From contig NZ_VIKX01000166.1 of NCBI RefSeq assembly GCF_009711935.1, forward strand, positions 1-47,681: 47,681 bases of DNA, in the 5' to 3' direction. Shown here piece by piece: positions 17,369-25,359 of the stretch. The stretch's first letter is position 1. Each line of letters opens with the position of its first letter. A model generated the notes under the pieces. The model did no database searches. It was given only the letters and a program-made list of their open reading frames with translations, and was not told the DNA's origin. Position numbers and translations under genes: made by a program. The stretch is from Dolichospermum sp. UHCC 0259 (GTDB taxonomy: Bacteria; Cyanobacteriota; Cyanobacteriia; Cyanobacteriales; Nostocaceae).

Positions 17369-18625
17369 ATGAACATAGATTCTTTACTTCAACCCTTTCA
17401 GCATTTTGGTGTGAATTTGGGATTATCTCGGATTGTCAATTTATTGGCAAAGTTGGGAAATCCCCATCACCAAGTGCCAATTATTCACGTAGCTGGAACT
17501 AATGGTAAAGGTTCTGTTTGTGCTTATCTGTCTGCGGTACTTACTGAGGCTGGTTATAAAACCGGACGCTACACATCTCCCCATTTAATAGATTGGACAG
17601 AAAGAATCTGTATTAATGAACAGCCAATTGATAGTAATAATCTGTGTGAATTAATACTACAAGTTCAAGCAGCTATTAATCTAGACGAAGAATCACCCAC
17701 TCAATTTGAAGTCATTACCGCTGCGGCTTGGTTGTATTTTGCCCAGCAACAAGTTGATATTGCCGTCATTGAAGTAGGATTAGGAGGGCGTTTAGATGCC
17801 ACAAACGTTTGTAACAATCCTTTGGTGACAGTCATTACTTCTATAAGTCGAGAACATTGGCAACAACTTGGACCAACTGTAGCCCATATTGCCAGAGAAA
17901 AAGCCGGAATTATCAAACCAGGATGTCCGGTGGTAGTGGGTTCGTTACCAGAAGATGCTCAAAAAGTCGTGCAACACCGTATCATAGAATTACAATGCCC
18001 AATTTTTACCCCACAACCATCTCATCAAATTAATCCAAACTGGGCAGAATATCAAAAAATAACAAGTCCAGAAACAATCAAATATCCCTTACCATTACAG
18101 GGACAAATTCAATTACATAATTCCGCATTAGCTTTAGCTGCTTTAGAAATTTTGCAAAAACAAAATTGGCAAATTTCCGAGGAAGCAATTATTCAAGGCA
18201 TGGGTAAAACCAAGTGGCCAGGGAGAATGCAATGGACAACGTGGAAAAGTCAAAAACTCCTCATTGACGGCGCACACAACCCAGCCTCAGCCACAGTTTT
18301 ACGTGATTATGTAGATAGTTTCAACACCAAAAATATAACTTGGGTAATGGGAATGCTGGCTACTAAAGATCATGGTGATATTTTTCAGGAACTTCTCAAA
18401 CCAGGAGATAAATTATATTTAGTGCCAGTACCCGATAGCAATTCAGCAGATTTGGTAGAATTAACTAAATTAGCAACATCAATTTGTCCAGATTTACATT
18501 TTTGTAATTCTTATGCAGATGTATATTCTGCTTTAGATTCTGCTTTTAGTGGTACAGATAATCAAGTTGTATTATGTGGTTCTTTGTATTTAATTGGTTA
18601 TTTTTTGTCAGGAATTAGAGACTAA
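17369..18625 (+). CDS. folC: Folylpolyglutamate synthase / dihydrofolate synthase
   Basis: FolC adds glutamate to dihydropteroate and to reduced folates using ATP. It belongs to the Mur ligase superfamily: P-loop VAGTNGKGSVCAYLS near residue 45, FEVITAAAWLYFA, IEVGLGGRLDATN, then SREHWQQLGPTVAHIAREKAG, and the C-terminal domain with LLIDGAHNPASA. It has 418 residues, the normal length. The start is the ATG at 17369 (MNIDSLLQPFQHFG); the upstream in-frame codons are translated STRR. The last 43 bp lie in a direct repeat that recurs 1,005 bp downstream, so the C-terminus (YLIGYFLSGIRD) is exactly the boundary of a cassette. Confidence 0.95.
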   Translation: MNIDSLLQPFQHFGVNLGLSRIVNLLAKLGNPHHQVPIIHVAGTNGKGSVCAYLSAVLTEAGYKTGRYTSPHLIDWTERICINEQPIDSNNLCELILQVQAAINLDEESPTQFEVITAAAWLYFAQQQVDIAVIEVGLGGRLDATNVCNNPLVTVITSISREHWQQLGPTVAHIAREKAGIIKPGCPVVVGSLPEDAQKVVQHRIIELQCPIFTPQPSHQINPNWAEYQKITSPETIKYPLPLQGQIQLHNSALALAALEILQKQNWQISEEAIIQGMGKTKWPGRMQWTTWKSQKLLIDGAHNPASATVLRDYVDSFNTKNITWVMGMLATKDHGDIFQELLKPGDKLYLVPVPDSNSADLVELTKLATSICPDLHFCNSYADVYSALDSAFSGTDNQVVLCGSLYLIGYFLSGIRD

Positions 18626-19624
18626 TCCTATTTCATCTAAAAATTGGATTTTTCGGGTATTAGGATATTGATTGAGTTGATTCCTGAAGTTTTATTCTTG
18701 ATTTTGATTAAACCAAGCCTCTAAATCATCGGTGTTGGTAAAATCTAATAATTCCACTCCCAAAATTTCTAACTTATCCAGTGGTAATTTTTGAATCCTT
18801 TCAATTAAAGAAACTGGAATTTCGCCAATACGTCGGTTTAATTGACGGATAATTAACAATATTTCTCCTTCAATTTTTCCTTCCTGAACCGCCAACTCTC
18901 TATCTTGTTGATACAGTGGTGCTAGTCTCATAATTATCTCCTTGTCTTCTGGTTCTTGATTGACTCCCAGATGTTTTTGCAGGTTGTACAATAATTCTAA
19001 CGTGATTCTTCTAAAAGGGTGACTGGGCGCTAACTCCGCTAATTCCTCAATAGCCTGTTTTTGAACAGTTCCCCTTCCTAACATTCTAATCCAAAGAGTT
19101 TCATTTGTCCGGGGTAGTTGATGAATCACAACTATGGCTGTCCGCAATGCTGAACCTAAATAGTATATACCCGGTAAAGAATCGGTTTCTAAGGTAGTAT
19201 TAAAACCAGATAAAATCTCTGGCGAGGCTGTGGGTGTCAGTATCCATAATTTCGGAGTTTCTGTTTCTTGCAGATTTGTTTTATTGCGTTTTGCTTCTCT
19301 TTTTAAGACTCCTCTTACTTCTAATAACTTTAACAAACAATCACAAATTTCATCGGCTGAGGCAGGATTGCGAAATGGTTCAAAAATCGCAGGATTAGAT
19401 GCAAATTTACCTAATAGACCTAAAAGCTGTAAACTAGGATTTGCTTGGGGATAGGGAGAAAAGTAAACATCAATTTCTCGGACTTCTCCTGGGACGCGAC
19501 TAGGTGCTTGAACTTCTCCATAATTTTTGAGTAGTTCTTCTAAATAGTCTTTGGCGAATTGATCATGAATAAATCTTGTTATATAAATTTGTATTTAATT
19601 GGTTATTTTTTGTCAGAAATTAGA
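18583..19624. mobile_element. 1,005-bp cassette between 37-bp direct repeats of the folC 3' end
   Basis: The sequence at 18583-18619 (TTTGTATTTAATTGGTTATT..., through TTAGA) recurs at 19588-19624 with one mismatch; 29 bp are continuous. Repeat 1 is the end of folC. Repeat 2 contains the last codons of the convergent membrane-protein gene and still encodes, on the plus strand, a folC-like tail (LYLIGYFLSEIRY, then TGA at 19628). Deleting one unit would restore folC overlapping its convergent neighbour. Between the repeats lies a DUF4351-type gene. The layout implies insertion with a duplicated target; the mechanism is not known, as 37 bp is long for ordinary transposons and no inverted ends are seen. 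Confidence 0.65.
18692..19582 (-). pseudogene. DUF4351 / Rpn-like protein gene with a lost ATG
   Basis: Read from 19582, the frame encodes about 296 residues: TRFIHDQFAKDYLEELLKNY, GEVREIDVYFSPYP, a middle part with SALRTAIVVIHQLPRT, and a C-terminal DUF4351-like tail (LLIIRQLNRRIGEIPVSLIE, then DKLEILGVELLDF). Relatives I recall begin MTRFIHDQF; here that codon is ATA. The frame is closed three codons upstream by TAA, and no ribosome site precedes it. The only ordinary alternative is a TTG at 19336, giving 214 residues without the first domain. The family is linked to PD-(D/E)XK (Rpn/transposase-like) nucleases; a Glu-Ile-Asp in the N-terminal part may be its nuclease remnant. It is possibly silent or translated from an atypical start. 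Confidence 0.7.
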
Positions 19625-20835
19625 TATTGAGAGACTTGAAAACCGATTTCGCGGTAATCGTCTAAATGTGGTAAATCCGTGATTTCAATTGTTTGATTGT
19701 TTTTATCCCAAATAGCTAATAAAGGTGTTGGTTGGGGGAAAAAAACTATTCCTTCTACTTCCTTAGAAATGCAAGCTACTTGTTTCCCAGCTATTTGTAA
19801 TCGTAATACATAGGAATCGCAAATCAACTGCTTAACCAAACTCAACCGCGCCCCTTCCCATACCATTATCCCCAAAGCAACCAACAAACCCCACCACTCA
19901 AACTTGGACAAACCATTCATTACCTCAAAAAACGGCGACATATCTAGCAAAATCATCCCTTCTTCGCGCCATGCGACAAACAAGCGCACTAAAAAATCAC
20001 CAAATTTAGCAGCAAAGCCACCTAAAATAATTGCAAATAGAAGAAAGCCAGCCCTGTCAAATATTTTACCAAGCAATTTCCAATTATCCTCGATTTTCCA
20101 ACCTGTAATTATCTGCCAACCCTTAGCTTGAGGACGACAGATTAGAGATGATGAAAGGTGGCTACGGGGTTGATTAGCGAGTAGAGGTTCACTTTTGGCA
20201 AAAGTAAAGGGAACTTGTAATTCTTGGGCAAGAGAACGAACTTTAGCGATCGCTGTTCCTAGATTTGACTCCGTAGAAATCGGTAAAAAGCTCATATCCA
20301 CAAGTTGTAAATCTATCTGCCAGACTACGGCTATCGGTTGTCCAGATAGCCCTATATAAACCTGACTGCGGCGAATTTCGATTCTTTCCACTTCATGGAT
20401 TTTAAAGCGTCGGCGAACTGCTTGCAGCAGCGCTTCGCTATCGCTTTTGCCAGTAGGATAAGTCAATTGCCATTGATAACTATTGGCCGTTTTTTCTAAA
20501 GTGGCGATCGCTCCTTTGCCGTTGTAATAAATATATCTCGTCAGCCATCGTTCACACTGGCATAGCACCGACTGGATTAAAATCAGCGGAATCAAAAAAT
20601 CATCCGCAAAATAGGCTAAAAGACAAAAAACACAAAAAGCTACAAACGCGACGGCTTGAAATAAATTATTGTCCGGGGTTTTCCCGTGAATCAATTCTGC
20701 CCAAATCAAATCTTCTAAAGCCGATTTCAAGAAATTAACAGCCCGTTTAACAACGATAAATGGCGCAAACACAAGGGCAAAAGCGGGCATAGACTGTTGA
20801 GGAATTCGACTTTGAATTAAAATTGTCGTCTTCAT
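19603..20835 (-). CDS. Unknown multi-span membrane protein
   Basis: I do not recognise this 410-residue protein. It has two hydrophobic segments at about residues 60-90 (FQAVAFVAFCVFCLLAYFAD), a soluble middle region of about 170 residues, then two more hydrophobic segments near 270-290 (AGFLLFAIILGGFAAKFGDF) and 315-330 (WWGLLVALGIMVWEG), and a soluble end. The middle and end (KIHEVERIEIRRSQVYIGLSG; QIAGKQVACISKEVEGIVFF) look like PH-like beta-rich folds, but that is inference. Its stop codon lies inside the folC-derived direct repeat. The start at 20835 follows GAAA-rich DNA without a clear ribosome site. Confidence 0.7.
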   Translation of the reverse strand: MKTTILIQSRIPQQSMPAFALVFAPFIVVKRAVNFLKSALEDLIWAELIHGKTPDNNLFQAVAFVAFCVFCLLAYFADDFLIPLILIQSVLCQCERWLTRYIYYNGKGAIATLEKTANSYQWQLTYPTGKSDSEALLQAVRRRFKIHEVERIEIRRSQVYIGLSGQPIAVVWQIDLQLVDMSFLPISTESNLGTAIAKVRSLAQELQVPFTFAKSEPLLANQPRSHLSSSLICRPQAKGWQIITGWKIEDNWKLLGKIFDRAGFLLFAIILGGFAAKFGDFLVRLFVAWREEGMILLDMSPFFEVMNGLSKFEWWGLLVALGIMVWEGARLSLVKQLICDSYVLRLQIAGKQVACISKEVEGIVFFPQPTPLLAIWDKNNQTIEITDLPHLDDYREIGFQVSQYLISDKK

Positions 20836-20878
20836 GGAAATAATTGTACTTTCAAGAGTTAGGTTAGGAAATAACTCC

Positions 20879-21006
20879 GTAAGTATTCAGCCGTCAGCGA
20901 ACAGCTATCAGCAAGAATTGAATTGGTCAGCATTCTGAATATTAATTACTGATGTCAGTCTCCCCACTTCAAAACCCCTAAAATCCGGCTTTAGCTGAAT
21001 ACTTAC
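20879..21006. repeat. MITE-like element with 13-bp inverted ends
   Basis: GTAAGTATTCAGC at 20879-20891 is the perfect reverse complement of GCTGAATACTTAC at 20994-21006. The interior holds AACAGCTATCAGC-type units. The element is 128 bp, non-coding, and sits between two minus-strand genes. Clear flanking target duplications are not visible. Confidence 0.65.
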
Positions 21007-21038
21007 TTAACTCCCAATTCCCAATCACCAATTCCCAA

Positions 21039-22340
21039 TTACCTATTGTCCCATTGCTGCGCCGCATCCTCCACAGCTTTATCTACGGTCTTTTGTCCTA
21101 ACATTGCCGCCTGTAAATTCTCGTAAATTGATTTTTGCAAAACCTTAAAATCTTTAAGTTTCGGAGTCAATACCTCCGCTTGTTTTAATTGTGCCGCACT
21201 AATCACCCGCCCTTTTTCCGCAGATGTAGCATTAGCAGGAACTTCCTGGAAATAAGTATCAGATAAAGCCTTAACTGTAGAAGGTAGCACATTAGCAGCT
21301 TTAGCAAAGGCTAATTGGTTTTCATCATTCGTAACAAATAAAGCAAACTTAACAGCCTGATCAGGATATTTACTATCACGAGGAATAACTATATTCATCA
21401 CAGCGACATTTTTCTTACCAGTATCACCCGTAATTTGGGGAGCAATTGCCGAAACTTGGGCAACCTTGGGGGCATTATTGGCAATAGTTTTCAGAAATTC
21501 AGGACCAGAAGCTAAAAAAGCCGTTTCTCCAGACTGGTATAAATCTATAGCATGACGATGCCCTTGAGTTAAAGACTCTTTTGGCAACAAACCTTTTTTA
21601 TACAAATCTACCCAATATTGAAAAGCGGCTTTTCCTTGCGGGGTATTAAAACCAGCTTTACCTTCAGTATTAACAAGAGTTACACCCATTTGTACCAAAG
21701 ATTCCAGCACCTCACCAGAGTCTTGGGGGACAAAGGTAGCGAAGAAAGCATACTTACCAGTTTTATCTTTAATTTGTTGCGCTACTTGCCCTAATTCTGC
21801 GTAAGTGGCAGGAGGTTTCTGAATACCCGCTTGTTTTAACAAATCGGTGTTATAAATAGTTAGTCGCGTGGTGAGATACCAAGGAATCCCAAAACTTTTA
21901 CCATTGAGGCTACTTGCTTGCCAGATATTTGGTAAATAAGTAGAACGGACTTCAGTGGGAACTTTGGCATCTAAATCTAACCAAGCATTTTTACCTGCTA
22001 ATTGGGATGCAAAGTCAGGATTAAGGTTAACAACATCTGGTGGCGTTTTTGCTGAGACTGCTGTTAGAATCTTGTTCTCCATTGCCGACCAAGGCACATC
22101 TACCCATTTAACTTTGATACTTGGGTTTTGTGATTCAAATGTCTTAATCAGACCTTGGAAATAGTCGGTAAATTGCGGTTGGAGTTGCATTGTCCAAAAC
22201 TCAATGGTGGCAACCCCAGAAGCCGCAGGTTTTGGATTATTATTAACATTGCTTGTGCTACAACTAACAATCCAGCTAGTAAATAAGCCTAGTAATGCTA
22301 AACAAAACAGTTGTTTAAATTTTTGCAATCTAATCATCAT
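21039..22340 (-). CDS. ABC transporter sugar-binding lipoprotein
   Basis: This 433-residue extracellular solute-binding protein of family 1 (maltose/glycerol-phosphate type) has a lipoprotein signal: hydrophobic residues 12-24, then the lipobox IVSC with Cys27. The mature part opens with ATIEFWTMQLQPQFTDYF and continues with NPSIKVKWVDVPW, AKTPPDVVNLNPDFASQLA and the typical GETAFLASGPEFLKTIANNA. It should capture a sugar or sugar-like solute in the periplasm and hand it to an MsmX/MalK-type transporter. No permease or ATPase genes are adjacent, so the partner is elsewhere; the ligand cannot be told. The STRR tract and the pil operon lie upstream, divergent. Confidence 0.88.
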   Translation of the reverse strand: MMIRLQKFKQLFCLALLGLFTSWIVSCSTSNVNNNPKPAASGVATIEFWTMQLQPQFTDYFQGLIKTFESQNPSIKVKWVDVPWSAMENKILTAVSAKTPPDVVNLNPDFASQLAGKNAWLDLDAKVPTEVRSTYLPNIWQASSLNGKSFGIPWYLTTRLTIYNTDLLKQAGIQKPPATYAELGQVAQQIKDKTGKYAFFATFVPQDSGEVLESLVQMGVTLVNTEGKAGFNTPQGKAAFQYWVDLYKKGLLPKESLTQGHRHAIDLYQSGETAFLASGPEFLKTIANNAPKVAQVSAIAPQITGDTGKKNVAVMNIVIPRDSKYPDQAVKFALFVTNDENQLAFAKAANVLPSTVKALSDTYFQEVPANATSAEKGRVISAAQLKQAEVLTPKLKDFKVLQKSIYENLQAAMLGQKTVDKAVEDAAQQWDNR

Positions 22341-22419
22341 CGTAGGTGGTAGTATTTTTAGAATTAATCTGGGTAAAAAGAGGATAGAGAATTGTGAAGA
22401 CTATAGGATATATCAATTG

Positions 22420-22573
<154 letters not shown>

Positions 22574-22600
22574 TATTTTTGTAATCTAGCGGGTAAAACA

Positions 22601-23707
22601 GTGGTTAAAGCCTTTACTAGTTTCTTTGGTAAATCCAATAAAGGTATTGGGATTGAACTAGCACCGGAACGGGTGAACGTAGTCCAACTACGTAAACAAC
22701 GCCAAAACTTAAAAATTGAATCTTTGACATCCGTACCAGTACCAGAAGGTATATTTACTGATGGTCAAATTACAGATCCTGCGGGAATGTCCGAAATCAT
22801 TCAGCAAGCGATCGCTCAAAGCAAAACTAAAGCTACCCGTGTAGCTACTTGTATCCCAGGAAGAGATGCGATCGTTCGCTTAATTCCCGTTCCCTCGGAA
22901 TTAGATGACAAAGAATTGCGAGACATGGTACTTAACCATGAAGCCTCCTTATATTTGCCCTATGACCGGGAAGAAGCTGATGTTGATTATCAGAAACTTG
23001 GGTACTTTATAGACGAAGACGGCATCGAGAAAGTGCAGGTATTATTAGTTGCGACTCGTAAAGATGTCACACAGACCTATTTGAATACCTTTGAACAGGC
23101 AGGATTAACCGTTGATATCTTAGAAATTAACAGTTTTGCCCTCATTCGCACCATCCGTGATCAACTGCGGCTATTTGGCCCAGAAGAAGCAGCCGTATTA
23201 GTTGATATTGAATTTGATAGCACAGAAATTGCCATCATCATCAATGGTGTGCCACAATTTTCTCGAACAGTGCCAATAGGAACTTATCAACTACAAGCAG
23301 CACTATCAAAAGCCATGAACTTACCCACATCACGGGATATGGATATATTGGAGAGCATGACTATTCCCACAATCTCACCAGATGCAATCAATACCGGGGT
23401 AACAGGTAGTAATCCTGGTATGGCTTCTATGTTGAGAGTTTTGGGAGAATTAGCCGATGAACTGCGCCGTTCCATTGATTTTTACCTCAATCAAAGTGAA
23501 AATCTAGAAGTCGCACAGATTCTTTTAGCAGGGCCAGGAGGAGGATTACCACAAATTGACGAGTTTTTTACTCAAAGATTGAGTTTGCCCACTACCCAAA
23601 TAGATCCAATTACTTCTTTGTCTTTGACGGTAGATGCTGAACAATATCCTTTAATTAAACGTCCCGGGTTGGGTATTATTCTGGGTTTAGGAATGCGAGG
23701 GGTGTAA
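22601..23707 (+). CDS. pilM: Type IV pilus assembly ATPase-like protein PilM
   Basis: PilM is the actin-like cytoplasmic member of the type IV pilus alignment complex and binds the N-terminus of PilN. The 368 residues show the FtsA/actin-type nucleotide fold: GIGIELAPERVNVVQL near residue 16, AVLVDIEFDSTEIAIIINGV near 200, RTVPIGTYQLQAALS, and LLAGPGGGLPQIDEFF near 310. The start is a GTG at 22601; there is no ATG close by, and the upstream DNA is STRR. It is the first gene of pilM-pilN-pilO-pilQ; pilP is absent, as is usual in cyanobacteria. The pili serve motility and DNA uptake. Confidence 0.93.
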   Translation: MVKAFTSFFGKSNKGIGIELAPERVNVVQLRKQRQNLKIESLTSVPVPEGIFTDGQITDPAGMSEIIQQAIAQSKTKATRVATCIPGRDAIVRLIPVPSELDDKELRDMVLNHEASLYLPYDREEADVDYQKLGYFIDEDGIEKVQVLLVATRKDVTQTYLNTFEQAGLTVDILEINSFALIRTIRDQLRLFGPEEAAVLVDIEFDSTEIAIIINGVPQFSRTVPIGTYQLQAALSKAMNLPTSRDMDILESMTIPTISPDAINTGVTGSNPGMASMLRVLGELADELRRSIDFYLNQSENLEVAQILLAGPGGGLPQIDEFFTQRLSLPTTQIDPITSLSLTVDAEQYPLIKRPGLGIILGLGMRGV

Positions 23708-23711
23708 CAAA

Positions 23712-24509
23712 ATGTACAGTTTAGATATTAACTTTCTTAAAGATCGTCCAGAATATCAAAAGCAATCTGCAACGAAAGTTCAGAAACAACCTATTCAACT
23801 AGGGAACTTAATCCCAGTCTATATAGGAGTGGGAGTAGGTTTAGTATTCCCAGCTTTAGTATTTATTGGTTTATCCATCCTGGAAGGGAAAACCACCGAA
23901 GTCAACCAAGAAATCGCCAAACTAGAGGAGGAAGGTAAGAGTTTAGATAGTAGAATAGCCAACATTAACAAAATTAAAGCAGAGACAGCCGGCATTTACG
24001 TCCAAACCAAAGCCTTAGTCACAGTGTTTGATCAGATACGCCCTTGGTCAGCAATGTTACAGGATTTGCGCGATCGCATTCCTAGCAAAGTGCAAATCGA
24101 AACCATCAATCAAATTGCCCCCTCTCCCCCTGGTAAAGATGCCGTAGCTGCCACCACCACCAACACTGCTGGATTCTTAGAAATTTCTGGCTTTGCTATT
24201 TCATACCCCTTAGTCAACGATTTTGCCCTCAGTTTAGGACAATCTAAATTCTTCAACAAAGAAGAAACCCGAATTATCACAGCAGAATTAATGGATGCAC
24301 CAGCCATAACAGGGTTTTCGCCTCCAAAAGCTGATACATCTACATCTAATGTAAAAATTAAACCTATTCAAGTAGTTAAATACACTATTAAAACAGGTTT
24401 AAGTAGTGTGCCAGCATCAGATTTAATTCAAGAATTAGAGAAAAAAGGCACAGTCGGACTAGTAGATAGACTTCGTAATATCAAAAAAGTAGGAGTCATT
24501 GCCCAATGA
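23712..24509 (+). CDS. pilN: Type IV pilus assembly protein PilN
   Basis: This inner-membrane protein of 265 residues has a short cytoplasmic start (MYSLDINFLKDRPEYQ, the region contacting PilM), one membrane span at about residues 33-55, a coiled-coil stretch (KTTEVNQEIAKLEEEGKSLD) and a periplasmic ferredoxin-like domain (DQIRPWSAMLQDLRDRIPSK). It starts 4 bp after pilM and its end overlaps pilO by 4 bp (ATGA). It forms a heterodimer with PilO to link PilM to the secretin. It matches the cyanobacterial form, longer than the proteobacterial ~190 residues. Confidence 0.92.
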   Translation: MYSLDINFLKDRPEYQKQSATKVQKQPIQLGNLIPVYIGVGVGLVFPALVFIGLSILEGKTTEVNQEIAKLEEEGKSLDSRIANINKIKAETAGIYVQTKALVTVFDQIRPWSAMLQDLRDRIPSKVQIETINQIAPSPPGKDAVAATTTNTAGFLEISGFAISYPLVNDFALSLGQSKFFNKEETRIITAELMDAPAITGFSPPKADTSTSNVKIKPIQVVKYTIKTGLSSVPASDLIQELEKKGTVGLVDRLRNIKKVGVIAQ

Positions 24510-25267
24510 CATTCAGTGATGATTTAAATTTTGCCGATAAAGGTACAGAGATTCAAAGTTCTGGTCCTGTTGTTTTTGGTGTCACCTTAACACCAACTAT
24601 TATTGGTGGCTTAGTCGGCTTCTTAGGTGTAGCAGGTGCGGGTTATATGCTATTTAATATAGCACTTCCCGCTTGGGATAACTATCAACAACTGCAAAGC
24701 AAACGAGATCAACTCCAAACAGAAGTCGAACAAAAGAAAGCCCAATCCCAACAAATCGGTAAAATAGAAGCCGATTTAGTCGAAGCCAAACAACAACAAA
24801 AACAAATCTTAGCTTTATTTGCAGATGAAAAAAGTTTAGATACCCTATTACTAGATACCAGTCGGTTAATAGATTCCAGTAATGGTAAAGCTTTTGGTAA
24901 TAGCATTAGAGCTAAACTCAAAAGATTTGTCCCGATTTCTGAAAAACCTGTTCTCGTAGAAGATGGCAGTTTTGGGGTAGAAGTTAACAATAAACTCAAG
25001 CGCAGTATTATCAATGTAGACATTGAGGGAGATTTTGAACAAACCCAATCAATTATGCGAAACATTGAGCGATTACAGCCTTTATTGTTAGTCAAAAACT
25101 ATCAGTCCAAATTATCTACACCAGAGATGTCAGATGATAAAGATAACCCTGTACAAATCGGTATCGGTAAACTAACAACAACTTTTGCTCTAGAAGCTTT
25201 AATGCCACTAACTCCCGAAGAAACAACCGATTTAGCTGCTAAAACAGCAGCAAAACCGAAAAAATAA
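24506..25267 (+). CDS. pilO: Type IV pilus assembly protein PilO
   Basis: This is the PilN partner, 253 residues. It has a cytoplasmic start of about 30 residues, a membrane span at about 33-55 (IIGGLVGFLGVAGAGYMLFN), a coiled coil rich in Gln and Glu (QSKRDQLQTEVEQKKAQSQQ) and a periplasmic domain (VNVDIEGDF-like strand at IINVDIEGDFEQTQSIMRNI, then LQPLLLVKNYQSKL). It has a 4-bp overlap with pilN, so translation is likely coupled. A 92-bp gap separates it from pilQ. Confidence 0.92.
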   Translation: MTFSDDLNFADKGTEIQSSGPVVFGVTLTPTIIGGLVGFLGVAGAGYMLFNIALPAWDNYQQLQSKRDQLQTEVEQKKAQSQQIGKIEADLVEAKQQQKQILALFADEKSLDTLLLDTSRLIDSSNGKAFGNSIRAKLKRFVPISEKPVLVEDGSFGVEVNNKLKRSIINVDIEGDFEQTQSIMRNIERLQPLLLVKNYQSKLSTPEMSDDKDNPVQIGIGKLTTTFALEALMPLTPEETTDLAAKTAAKPKK

Positions 25268-25359
25268 TCAAATTTGAGGCAAAAGGTAAAATCAAAAATT
25301 CTCCCTGTTCCCTGTTATACGTTACAATTTAGACTTTTATTTTATGTGAGGAATGAACT

